IMG/VR virus record: IMGVR_UViG_3300034073_003624
Span: 1 to 31,101 of that record
Length of the DNA: 31,101 bases
DNA from: a virus
Strand: one strand, 5' to 3'
The translations under genes and the position numbers were made by a program. The notes beneath the pieces were generated by a model. That model made no database searches, was not told the origin of the DNA, and saw nothing but the letters and a program-made list of their open reading frames with translations. Below are positions 19,850-27,344 of the stretch, piece after piece; positions within the stretch are counted from its first letter, which is position 1; each line of letters starts with the position of its first letter.

Positions 19850-20409
19850 ACCTGCCACCCGGCTACGCGCCGATCCGGGCCACGGCTCGCCTGCTCGGCT
19901 GCTCGCATCCGACGCTGATCGACGCCCTCAACACGGGGCGGATCCCAGAGGCAGCGTGCGTGCGGGGCCCCAAAGGGCAGCGCATCGGCCTGCACATCGA
20001 GCAGGCGCGCCTGGCCATGGTCGAGAACACGGACCCAGCTCAGAGCGCGCGCAAGGGGCTGAACTGGGACGCCGTGCCTCCTCAGGGCGTGGCGCCGGCC
20101 GCGGTGCCGGCCGAGGCCGAGGGCGCGTCCTACAGCGAGGCGCGGGCCGAGCGGGAGCGGGCGCAGGCGGCGCTGGCCCAGCTCGACCTGGCGAAGCAGC
20201 TCGGCCAGGTGGTGCTGGCCGAAACCGTGGCCAAAGGAGCTGCGGCTGCAGCTCGGGCGACGCGCGATGCCCTGCTGTCGATCCCCGACCGGGTGGCGGC
20301 GCTGGTGGCGGCGGAGACGGACCCCGCGCGCGTGCACGCCATCCTGAGCAACGAACTCCGACAGGCCTTGCATGGGCTCGCCGACAGACTTGCCGCTGAG
20401 CCTGGTTGA
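19846..20409 (+). CDS. Terminase small subunit, Nu1-like
   Basis: A 187-residue protein. The N-terminal ~55 residues (APIRATARLLGCSHPTLIDALNTGRIP) form a winged-helix DNA-binding unit of the Nu1 type. A coiled segment rich in Ala, Glu and Arg follows (~90-130). The C-terminal RATRDALLSIPDRVAALVAAETDPARVHAILSNEL region (in parts) is a known feature of these subunits and contacts the large subunit. It would recognise the packaging site in phage DNA. It overlaps the large subunit by 38 bases. Confidence 0.8.
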   Translation: MNLPPGYAPIRATARLLGCSHPTLIDALNTGRIPEAACVRGPKGQRIGLHIEQARLAMVENTDPAQSARKGLNWDAVPPQGVAPAAVPAEAEGASYSEARAERERAQAALAQLDLAKQLGQVVLAETVAKGAAAAARATRDALLSIPDRVAALVAAETDPARVHAILSNELRQALHGLADRLAAEPG

Positions 20410-22564
20410 GCGCATCGCCGCCGGCGAGCGCGTTTACCTCGAGGCGTGGGCCGAGGGGATCCGGCCGGACCGCGAGTTCACGGTGAGCGAGTGGGCGGAC
20501 GAGCATCGCATGCTGTCGCCGGTCTCGTCTGCCGAGCCCGGGCGGTGGCGCACGGAGCGGACGCCCTACCTGCGCGAGATCATGGACGTGCTGTCGGCCA
20601 CGCATCCGTGCACGGAGGTGACCTTCGTCAAGGGTACGCAGATCGGCGGCAGCGAGGCTGGCTACAACTGGCTCGGGGCCGTCATGCATCTGTGGCCGGG
20701 CCCGACGATGCTAGTGATGCCGACGACCGACACCGCCAAGCGGATCAGCAAGCAGCGCCTGGCGCCGATGATCGACATCTGCCCCGTGCTGCGCGACCGG
20801 GTGCAGGACAACCGCTCGCGGGACTCGGGCAACACCCTGCAGATGAAGGAATTCCCTGGCGGCGTGCTCATCTTGACCGGGGCAAACAGCGGCCCGGGCC
20901 TGCGCTCGATGCCTGTGCGCTACCTCATGCTGGACGAGGTCGACGCCTATCCCGTTGACGTGGGCGGCGAGGGGGACCCGTGCATCGTTGCGGAAAAGCG
21001 GACCGAGACCTTCGCCCGGAGGAAGATCTTTCGCGTGAGCTCGCCCAAGCTCAAGGCGACAAGCCGCATCGAGCGGTTCTGGGAGCAGTCGGACCAGCGC
21101 CGTTATCACGTGCCGTGCCCGCATTGTGGCCACGAACAGTGGCTCAAATGGGGCCAGATGCGCTGGGAAACGCGCAAGACCTGGGAGGTCACGGCCGAAG
21201 ACACGGGCGAAGTGCTCGAATGCAGCCCCGATGCGCCTGGTGCGGTCGAGCGCGACACCGGCGAGCTGGTGGACGTCCACTACGAGTGCGAGGCCTGCGA
21301 GGGCCGCATCGAGGAGTGGCACAAGCCCGACATCCTCGCGCGCGGCCGGTGGATCGCTGCACGACCTGGTGGTGGCAGGCATCCGGGCTTTCACCTGTCC
21401 GCGCTGTACAGCCCCCTCGGCTGGTTCTCCTGGCGCTCGGCGGTCAAACAATTCCTCGAGGCCGAGGGGGACATCACCGGCGAGCTGCTGCAGGTGTTCA
21501 CGAACACCGTACTCGGCGAGGCCTACGACGACGCCGGCGAGCAGGTCGACGACCAGGTGCTGAGACAGCACGTGGGCGACTACCGCGTCGGCGGGCCGGT
21601 GCCGGCCGGGGCGCTGGTGCTCACCTGCGGCGTCGACGTCCAGCACGACCGCCTCGAGGCGCGGGTCTGGGGCTGGGGGCGGGGTGAGGAATCGTGGCTG
21701 ATCGCGCGCGAGGTGCTGTTTGGCGACCCCGCTGTCGACAGCACCTGGACCGCTCTGGACGAGCTGCTGTTCCGCGGGTGGCCGCACGCCTGCGGCGGCA
21801 CCTTGCGCATCAGCGCCACGGCCATCGATGCCTCCGACGGCAACACCACCCACTACGTGCGCAGCTACACACGCGCGCGCCAGGCGCGGCATGTGATCGC
21901 CATCAAGGGGCAGGCCGCACCGGGCAAGCCCATCCTCGGCCGGCCCACCGAGCAGGACATCACGCACAAGGGCCGCGTGATGAAGGGCGCGGTCAAACTC
22001 TGGCCCGTGGGCTCCGACACGGCGAAGGGCGTGATCTACAAGCGGTACGAACTGAGCGAGCCCGGCCCCGGCTACGTGCACTTGCCCCAGGGCCTACCCG
22101 ACGACGAGTTCTCGCAGATGACGGCCGAGCGCGTGGTGACGAGCTATGTGAAAGGCTTCCCGCGCCGGGCGTGGGTCAAGGCCGCAGGGGCGCGCAACGA
22201 GGCGCTGGACTGCTTCGTGATGGCCCTGGCCGCGGCGCACTATGCCGGCGTCACCCGCGCCAACTGGGACCGCATCGAGCAGGCCCTGGCCCAGCCCGAC
22301 ATGTGGGCCGCCCTGCCGCCGGCACCCGCTGCGCCGCCGGCCCGCGAGGCGCACCACCACCAGGCGCACCACCACCAGGCGGAGCTTGAGCAGGCCGAGC
22401 TCCACCAGGTGGCGGCCGCCGCCGTCGAGGCGGTCGAGGCCGAGGCACCGCAGCCCGAGCTCGAGCTCGCCGCCCCAGCCGTCACGCGCGCACCCGCCGC
22501 AGCTCGCCTGCCTACACCACCGTCCGCCCCGCGACGCGGCTGGGCCACCGGCTGGCGCGCGTGA
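20372..22564 (+). CDS. terL: Terminase large subunit, lambda gpA family
   Basis: A 730-residue packaging motor. Residues 85-95 (FVKGTQIGGSE) hold the deviant Walker A of gpA proteins; 184-194 (YLMLDEVDAYP) is Walker B. Two CxxC pairs (249-252, 306-309) form a zinc-binding insert. GVDVQHDRLEARVWGW near 419-434 begins the nuclease domain with Asp421 as a metal ligand. The C-terminal ~75 residues are an unusual low-complexity tail rich in His, Gln, Glu and Ala, including two copies of an AHHHQ unit; the family is normally about 640 residues, so this is an addition. A gpA-type motor suggests cos packaging. Confidence 0.93.
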   Translation: MGSPTDLPLSLVERIAAGERVYLEAWAEGIRPDREFTVSEWADEHRMLSPVSSAEPGRWRTERTPYLREIMDVLSATHPCTEVTFVKGTQIGGSEAGYNWLGAVMHLWPGPTMLVMPTTDTAKRISKQRLAPMIDICPVLRDRVQDNRSRDSGNTLQMKEFPGGVLILTGANSGPGLRSMPVRYLMLDEVDAYPVDVGGEGDPCIVAEKRTETFARRKIFRVSSPKLKATSRIERFWEQSDQRRYHVPCPHCGHEQWLKWGQMRWETRKTWEVTAEDTGEVLECSPDAPGAVERDTGELVDVHYECEACEGRIEEWHKPDILARGRWIAARPGGGRHPGFHLSALYSPLGWFSWRSAVKQFLEAEGDITGELLQVFTNTVLGEAYDDAGEQVDDQVLRQHVGDYRVGGPVPAGALVLTCGVDVQHDRLEARVWGWGRGEESWLIAREVLFGDPAVDSTWTALDELLFRGWPHACGGTLRISATAIDASDGNTTHYVRSYTRARQARHVIAIKGQAAPGKPILGRPTEQDITHKGRVMKGAVKLWPVGSDTAKGVIYKRYELSEPGPGYVHLPQGLPDDEFSQMTAERVVTSYVKGFPRRAWVKAAGARNEALDCFVMALAAAHYAGVTRANWDRIEQALAQPDMWAALPPAPAAPPAREAHHHQAHHHQAELEQAELHQVAAAAVEAVEAEAPQPELELAAPAVTRAPAAARLPTPPSAPRRGWATGWRA

Positions 22565-22589
22565 ACGCCATGCAACTGCAGGGAGTTTG

Positions 22590-22626
22590 TTGACACGCGG
22601 GCCCATCGCACTAGCATTGCTAGTGC
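22590..22626 (+). promoter_or_regulatory. Promoter with perfect copy of the phage operator
   Basis: TTGACA (22590-22595, consensus) and TAGCAT (22612-22617) are 16 bases apart. GCACTAGCA-T-TGCTAGTGC (22608-22626) is a perfect dyad over the -10 and shares the AGCATTGCTAGT core with the Cro promoter operator. It is in the only real gap of the structural region, before the gene at 22660. Without repressor, it would give an extra transcript into the head and tail genes. Confidence 0.65.
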
Positions 22627-22659
22627 CGCTCTTTTGCGGCGCACGTAGGGCAAGGCGCC

Positions 22660-23061
22660 ATGGCCATACAGCTGTCTGTCACCGTTCGCAACGCCCGGCT
22701 CGACACGATCGAGACCACCATCGGCACCTCGCCGATCCTGCGCGTGCTCACCGGCTCGATGCCGGCCAACTGCGCCGCGGCGCAGACCGGCACCCTGGTG
22801 GCTGAGGCCACGCTGCCGAGCAACTGGCTGGCCGACGCCGCCAGCGGCAGCAAGGCCCTCGCCGGCACCTGGCAGGACCTGAGCTGCAACAACACCGGCA
22901 CGGTCGGCTACTTCCGCATTCTCGACTCGACGGGCACCACCTGCCACCTGCAGGGCACCGCGGGCACCAGCGGCACCGACATGATCGTGAGCAAGGCTGC
23001 GCCGGATGCCGGCGAGTCGTTCACGGTCACGTCGTTTACGCTGACTGACGCGAATTCGTGA
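22660..23061 (+). CDS. Small virion protein, beta-rich
   Basis: A 133-residue protein from ATG 22660, the first gene after the operator-bearing promoter. The sequence is beta-rich and low in charge with many Thr, Ser and Gly (TVRNARLDTIETTIGTSPILRVL, TVGYFRILDSTGTTCHLQGT), like small head or fibre-associated phage proteins. Three or four cysteines are scattered through it. It may be a head decoration or the base of the following adhesin. The next gene starts in a GTGA overlap. Confidence 0.6.
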   Translation: MAIQLSVTVRNARLDTIETTIGTSPILRVLTGSMPANCAAAQTGTLVAEATLPSNWLADAASGSKALAGTWQDLSCNNTGTVGYFRILDSTGTTCHLQGTAGTSGTDMIVSKAAPDAGESFTVTSFTLTDANS

Positions 23062-24116
23062 GCCAGCACGCCAACCGCGTCCAGATGGGCCTGTCTGCTG
23101 GTGCGGGCAATCCCGGCACGGGCACGTTGACGCTTGGCACAGCAACGTCAGGCTATCAGTCGTTCTCCAGCGCCTACGGGGCCAATGCCACGGTCGATAT
23201 CCTCATCACCGAGAACACCGACTGGGAAGTCGCTCGCAACTGCCTGTACACGCACAGCGGCACTACGGTTGATCGAGGCACGTTTGAGGCGTCGAGCAGC
23301 GGCAACGCAGTGTCGTTCACCAGCGCGGCGATTGTCAGCGTCATCGCCACGGCAGCAAGCGGCAACAACTGGGGCCTCAACGAGGTGCAGTCCAACGCCA
23401 ACGCAGCCGTCACGGGCGTTGTCGGCACGATGCACATCCTCGACATTGGACCCTTCACTGCGGATCGAGACTTCACACTGCCCGCCACGTGCGCCGTGGG
23501 CGACCGAGTCGGTGTGTTCATCAAGACGGGCGATCCCGACTACGAACTTCTGCTGAAGCCTGCCTCCGGCGACACCATCAACGGCGGGTCTCCCGGTGCG
23601 GAATGGTCGCGGTTGTTCATCAGCAACGAGTGTGTGATTTTCCGGTGCATTACGGCAAATGCCGACTGGATTGTGGAGTATGACGGGCGGATACCGTGCC
23701 AAATGTCTTTTGACTTGAGCACAAACGAATCTGGCACAAAAAACGGTGGGACGTACTACGCGCCAACATCAGTAAATGGCGTTTGGACGGTGGTCAAAAA
23801 TATCGGCGATTGCGGCGATTCTTCAACGTCTCGGTTCAATGTGCGTCGAGACGGATCGTATTTGTTCACTGCTTCTTGGGGATCAACAAGCTCACCCGCA
23901 GATCAGACGGTCAATGCAATAAGGTTTTTTGACGGCACTGCATTGTACGGTGGCTGGCTATACGGTCAGGGGGTTGCTGGCTCAATACAAATGGCAACGG
24001 CGCACGCGGATTTCCTTACGGCTGGCAAATACATCGAAATGCAGACGAGGTCTGGAGCAGCCAGCGCGTATGCATCGAACACTACGACGTGGTTTTCAGC
24101 GGTGGAGATTCTGTGA
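23058..24116 (+). CDS. Putative receptor-binding protein with C1q-like C-terminus
   Basis: A 352-residue protein from GTG 23058. The N-terminal ~100 residues (MGLSAGAGNPGTGTLTLG, TVDRGTFEAS) look like an attachment domain seen in other phage fibre proteins. The middle is beta-rich. From residue ~230 (YYAPTSVNGVWTVVKNIG, FNVRRDGSYLFTASWG, TAGKYIEMQTRSGA, TTTWFSAVEIL) it fits a C1q/TNF-like jelly roll, a trimeric binding domain common at fibre ends. The DNA of this last part (23700-24110) is clearly richer in A/T than its surroundings, a sign of module exchange. Its place between terminase and portal is unusual for a fibre gene. Confidence 0.7.
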   Translation: MSQHANRVQMGLSAGAGNPGTGTLTLGTATSGYQSFSSAYGANATVDILITENTDWEVARNCLYTHSGTTVDRGTFEASSSGNAVSFTSAAIVSVIATAASGNNWGLNEVQSNANAAVTGVVGTMHILDIGPFTADRDFTLPATCAVGDRVGVFIKTGDPDYELLLKPASGDTINGGSPGAEWSRLFISNECVIFRCITANADWIVEYDGRIPCQMSFDLSTNESGTKNGGTYYAPTSVNGVWTVVKNIGDCGDSSTSRFNVRRDGSYLFTASWGSTSSPADQTVNAIRFFDGTALYGGWLYGQGVAGSIQMATAHADFLTAGKYIEMQTRSGAASAYASNTTTWFSAVEIL

Positions 24117-24541
24117 TGAATCTGTACTCCACTTTGAAGGCTATGGGGTTTGTGCTGGACGTCGATTTCGTTCTGGCGGCAAACGCCGACGGCACCACCA
24201 GCATCACATGGCTCTCCAGCAAACCCCGCCCCACCGACGCCCAGATCGCCGCCGCCGCGCTGCCCGCAGCCAAAGCCGCGAAGAAGCAGCAGATCAAAGA
24301 AGCCGCCCGCCAGCGCATCCTGTCGCAGTACCCCGATTGGCTCCAAGTCAACCTGCTTGCTCAGGCGATGGAGATGCTGAGCGAGGGCCGCAACAAGGGG
24401 CCCGAGTGGACCAAGCTTCAGGGCAACTGGGCGTGGATCAAGGCGCAGCGTGGGCGCAGCGACCTGCTGGAAGCCGACGTGGACAACTGCACCACCGTCG
24501 AGGCCGTCGAGCAGCTGACCATCGGAGGCTGGCCGCAATGA
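24116..24541 (+). CDS. XkdW-like / fibre-accessory protein
   Basis: A 141-residue protein starting in a TGATG joint with the fibre-like gene. The opening MNLYSTLKAMGFVLDVDFVLAANADGTTSITWLSSKPRPTDAQI (in parts) matches XkdW-type proteins, which accompany tail-fibre genes. A basic helix (AAKKQQIKEAARQRIL) and a helical end follow. It may be a fibre chaperone or a virion part. Together with the gene before it, it forms a likely adhesin cassette. Confidence 0.65.
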   Translation: MNLYSTLKAMGFVLDVDFVLAANADGTTSITWLSSKPRPTDAQIAAAALPAAKAAKKQQIKEAARQRILSQYPDWLQVNLLAQAMEMLSEGRNKGPEWTKLQGNWAWIKAQRGRSDLLEADVDNCTTVEAVEQLTIGGWPQ

Positions 24542-25215
24542 CCTGGGCCGCGGGCACCTGGGGTGCAGTGCCGTGGGGCGCGTTGCCTGCAGCGGGCGGG
24601 GTCGACGCCACCCTCACCGGCACACTTGGGGCCCTCACGGCCTCGGCCTCCGCCACCGTCGCGGCCGGGCCGACGGCCACCCTGACTGCCACGCTCGATG
24701 CCGCTACGCTCTCCAGCTCGGCCACGGTTGCGGCCGGCGCGTCGGGCACGCTGACGGCGACGCTCGGCGCGCTGACGGTTGCGGCCGATGCCACGGTGGG
24801 CTCGTCGCCCACGGCGCAGGTCACGGCCACGCTCGATGCGCTCACCGCCTCGAGCTCGGCCACGGTGGCGGCCGGGCCCACGGCCACGGTGGCGGCCACG
24901 CTTGGTGCGGCAACGGTCACCAGCTCGGCCACAGTCGCCAGCCCGGTCACGGGCACGGTCACCAGCACGCTGGGCAGCCTTACGCTCGTGTCGAGCGCCA
25001 CGGTGGCGGCGGGCATCACCGGTGCCACGGCCTCGGTGGACGCCCAGCTGGGCGGCCTGGTGGTGGCCTCGGCCGCTGCGGTGACCGGGCCGGATGCCGC
25101 GCTGCCCGAGCAGCTGCGGCGCATTGGCGGGCTGCGCCTGGTGGCGCCGGCGGACAACGGCACCCTGCGCGCCGCGCGGCGCATTGGCGGGGCCACGCTG
25201 CGGAGGGCCGCGTGA
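24538..25215 (+). CDS. Protein of seven 23-residue beta repeats
   Basis: A 225-residue protein from ATG 24538. After TWAAGTWGAVPWGALPAAGG come seven tandem units of 23 (two of 25) residues with the pattern TLTATLDALTASSSATVAAGPT (22-186), almost free of charge. The C-terminal 39 residues are basic with a repeated RRIGG-L motif. Such repeats would form a regular beta structure, perhaps a solenoid stalk or surface strip. I know no function. It overlaps the next gene by GTGA and lies just before the gpW-like gene, so a head-vertex or fibre stalk role is possible. Confidence 0.65.
   Translation: MTWAAGTWGAVPWGALPAAGGVDATLTGTLGALTASASATVAAGPTATLTATLDAATLSSSATVAAGASGTLTATLGALTVAADATVGSSPTAQVTATLDALTASSSATVAAGPTATVAATLGAATVTSSATVASPVTGTVTSTLGSLTLVSSATVAAGITGATASVDAQLGGLVVASAAAVTGPDAALPEQLRRIGGLRLVAPADNGTLRAARRIGGATLRRAA
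24601..25095 (+). repeat. Tandem ~69-base repeat array within coding sequence
   Basis: DNA units of 69 (first and last 75) bases encode the 23-residue repeats. They are similar in protein but diverged in DNA, with shared blocks such as GCCACGGTGGCGGCCGG. This makes copy-number change by recombination possible but indicates an old array. Confidence 0.7.
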
Positions 25216-25760
25216 TCCAGACCGAGCTCATCGTCGGCGACACCCTGCAGTTTGAGACCGCGGTGCCAGACTACCCGGCCTCGCTCGGCTACGCGTTGAC
25301 GTACCGCCTGGTGCCGCGCGCCGGCGGGGCGCCGATCACCATCTCGGCCACGGCCGCGGGCGACGACTACGCCGTCAGCGTCGCCGCCGCCACCACCGCC
25401 GCGTGGACGCCGGGCGACTACGGCTGGGCGGCCTACGTGTCGCTCGCCGGGGCGCGCTACACCGTGGGCGCCGGGCAGATCACCCTGCGGCCCGACCCCG
25501 GCGCGATGGCCGCCGGGACGGACACGCGCACCCAGGCCGAGCGGGCCCTGGCCGACCTGAAGGCCGCGCTGGCCGCCTGGACGCCCACGCGCAAGTCGTA
25601 CCAGGTGGGCGATGTCGCCATGACCTTCAACGGCTCGGCCGACATCCTGCAGCTGATCTCGTTCTGGGAGCGTCAGGTCCTCTCCGAAAAGGCCGCCGCC
25701 GCTCTCGCGCGCGGGCTGGCCAACCCCAACAAGGTGTACGTGAGGACTGCCCGTGCTTGA
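25212..25760 (+). CDS. Head-tail connector, gpW-like C-terminus with Ig-like N-terminus
   Basis: A 182-residue protein from GTG 25212. The first ~95 residues (IVGDTLQFETAVPDYPAS, YALTYRLVPRAGG, YTVGAGQITLRPD) look like a single Ig-like beta domain. The last ~80 (TQAERALADLKAALAAWTP, SYQVGDVAMTFNG, LQLISFWERQVL) fit the helix-hairpin-helix plan of lambda W, which closes the head below the portal. The position directly before the portal is that of W. A fusion of Ig-like and W-like parts is not something I know as standard. Confidence 0.6.
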   Translation: MIQTELIVGDTLQFETAVPDYPASLGYALTYRLVPRAGGAPITISATAAGDDYAVSVAAATTAAWTPGDYGWAAYVSLAGARYTVGAGQITLRPDPGAMAAGTDTRTQAERALADLKAALAAWTPTRKSYQVGDVAMTFNGSADILQLISFWERQVLSEKAAAALARGLANPNKVYVRTARA

Positions 25761-27342
25761 GAACCTGCGCCGCCGCATCGCCAAGATGATCGCGCCGCGC
25801 GGCCCGGCCGGGCAGCGGCGCATGTACCACGCCGCCAAGCAGTCGCGGCTCACCGCCGGCTGGTACGGCGCCGAGACCTCGGCCGATGCCGAGCTGCACG
25901 TGAGCCTGCGCACCCTGCGCGGCCGCAGCCGCCAGCTCGGGCGCGATGCGGGCTACGCCAAGCGGGCCAAGGTGCTCGTGCAGAACAACGTCATCGGCAC
26001 CGGCGTGGGCCTGCAGGCCCAGGTGCGCAACCAGCGCGGGCGCATGCTCGACGACGTCAACGCCAGCATCGAGGCCGCGTGGGATCTCTGGAGCCGCGCG
26101 GAGTACGTGCACACCGGCGGCAAGCTCGGCTTCCCCGATTTCGAGCGGCAGCTCATCGGCCAGATTTTCGAGGCGGGCGAGGTGCTCGTGCGCGTGCACC
26201 AGCGCGCCATGCCCGGCAGCAACGTGCCGTTGTCCCTCGAGCTCATCGAGGCCGAGCGGCTGGCCGACACCTACAACCTCGCCGCCGATGCCACGCGCAA
26301 CCGCATCCGCATGGGCGTCGAGGTCGACGAGTACGACCGGCCGGTGGCCTACTGGCTGCGCGGCGGCCACCCTGGCGACCTGCACGAGGTGCGCGTCGCC
26401 GGCGAGCAGCTGCTGCGGGTGCCGGCGGACCAGGTGTTTCATCTCTACGTGGTCGACCGCTGGCCCCAGTCGCGCGGCGAGCCGTGGCTGCATGCCGCCG
26501 CGAGGAGGTTGAACGACCTGGACGGCTACAGCGAGGCCGAGATAGTCGCCGCGAGGAATGCGGCCTGCTACATGGGCTTCATCAGCAGCCCGGATCAGGA
26601 CATCTCTTTGGTCGACCAGACCGACCCCGACACCGGCGAGCAGATCACCGAGATGAGCCCCGGGCTCATGCAGCGGCTGCGGCCGGGCGAGCAGTTCGTC
26701 GGCTACACGCCCACGCGGCCTAACACTGCGGTGGACGGCTTCATGCGCGCGATGCTGCGCGAAATCGCCAGCAGCATCGGCGTGAGCTACGAGAGCCTCT
26801 CGCGCGACTACGCGCAGAGCAACTACTCGTCGTCGCGCCTGGCGCTGCTGGACGATCGCGACCTCTGGCGCGTGTTGCAGCAGTGGTGGATCCGCTCGTT
26901 CCGCGAGCCGCTGCATCGCCGCTGGCTGCAGGCCGCCGTGTATGCCCGCGCCATCGAGGCCATCCCCGTCGATGCCTACGTGGCCAACCCGCGCAAGTTC
27001 GAGGCCGCGCGGTTCAAGCCCCGCGGCTGGTCGTGGGTCGACCCGACAAAAGAGGTCACGGCCGCGAAAGAGGCCGTCAAGGCCGGCTTCTGCACCGTGG
27101 CCGACGTCATCGCCGCCACCAACAACGGCGCCGACCTCGAGGACGTCCTGCGCGCCCGCCGCCAGGAGCTCGACCTCATGGACGAGCTCGACCTGCAGTT
27201 CGACACCGACCCCGTCGAGCCGCCCGCGCCCGCCCCGGCCGCCGCCCCCGCGGCCCCGGCCGAGCCGGACGACGACGACACCCCCGACGACGACGAGGAC
27301 GACGCCGACAGCGCCGCCCGCGTCTACGCACTCCCGAGGTGA
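25753..27342 (+). CDS. Portal protein, lambda gpB family
   Basis: A 529-residue protein from GTG 25753, with GAGG eight bases before it. Early segments YHAAKQSRLTAGWYG, LVQNNVIGTGVGLQAQ and RAEYVHTGGKLGFPDFERQLI, and the middle RWPQSRGEPWLHAAARRLNDLDGY, are characteristic of lambda-family portals; SYESLSRDYAQSNYSSSRLALL is also typical. The C-terminal 50 residues are very acidic and Pro/Ala-rich (DDDDTPDDDEDDAD), a disordered tail probably inside the head. Twelve copies would form the DNA channel and contact the terminase. Confidence 0.93.
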   Translation: MLENLRRRIAKMIAPRGPAGQRRMYHAAKQSRLTAGWYGAETSADAELHVSLRTLRGRSRQLGRDAGYAKRAKVLVQNNVIGTGVGLQAQVRNQRGRMLDDVNASIEAAWDLWSRAEYVHTGGKLGFPDFERQLIGQIFEAGEVLVRVHQRAMPGSNVPLSLELIEAERLADTYNLAADATRNRIRMGVEVDEYDRPVAYWLRGGHPGDLHEVRVAGEQLLRVPADQVFHLYVVDRWPQSRGEPWLHAAARRLNDLDGYSEAEIVAARNAACYMGFISSPDQDISLVDQTDPDTGEQITEMSPGLMQRLRPGEQFVGYTPTRPNTAVDGFMRAMLREIASSIGVSYESLSRDYAQSNYSSSRLALLDDRDLWRVLQQWWIRSFREPLHRRWLQAAVYARAIEAIPVDAYVANPRKFEAARFKPRGWSWVDPTKEVTAAKEAVKAGFCTVADVIAATNNGADLEDVLRARRQELDLMDELDLQFDTDPVEPPAPAPAAAPAAPAEPDDDDTPDDDEDDADSAARVYALPR

Positions 27343-27344
27343 AC

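Noticed and set aside
22561-22593. Ten-residue leader peptide in GTGA overlap with terL
   Set aside because: Too short to support, and it ends inside the promoter -35; likely chance.
24601-25095. CRISPR array
   Set aside because: The repeats are in frame inside a gene, contiguous without spacers, and diverged at DNA level.
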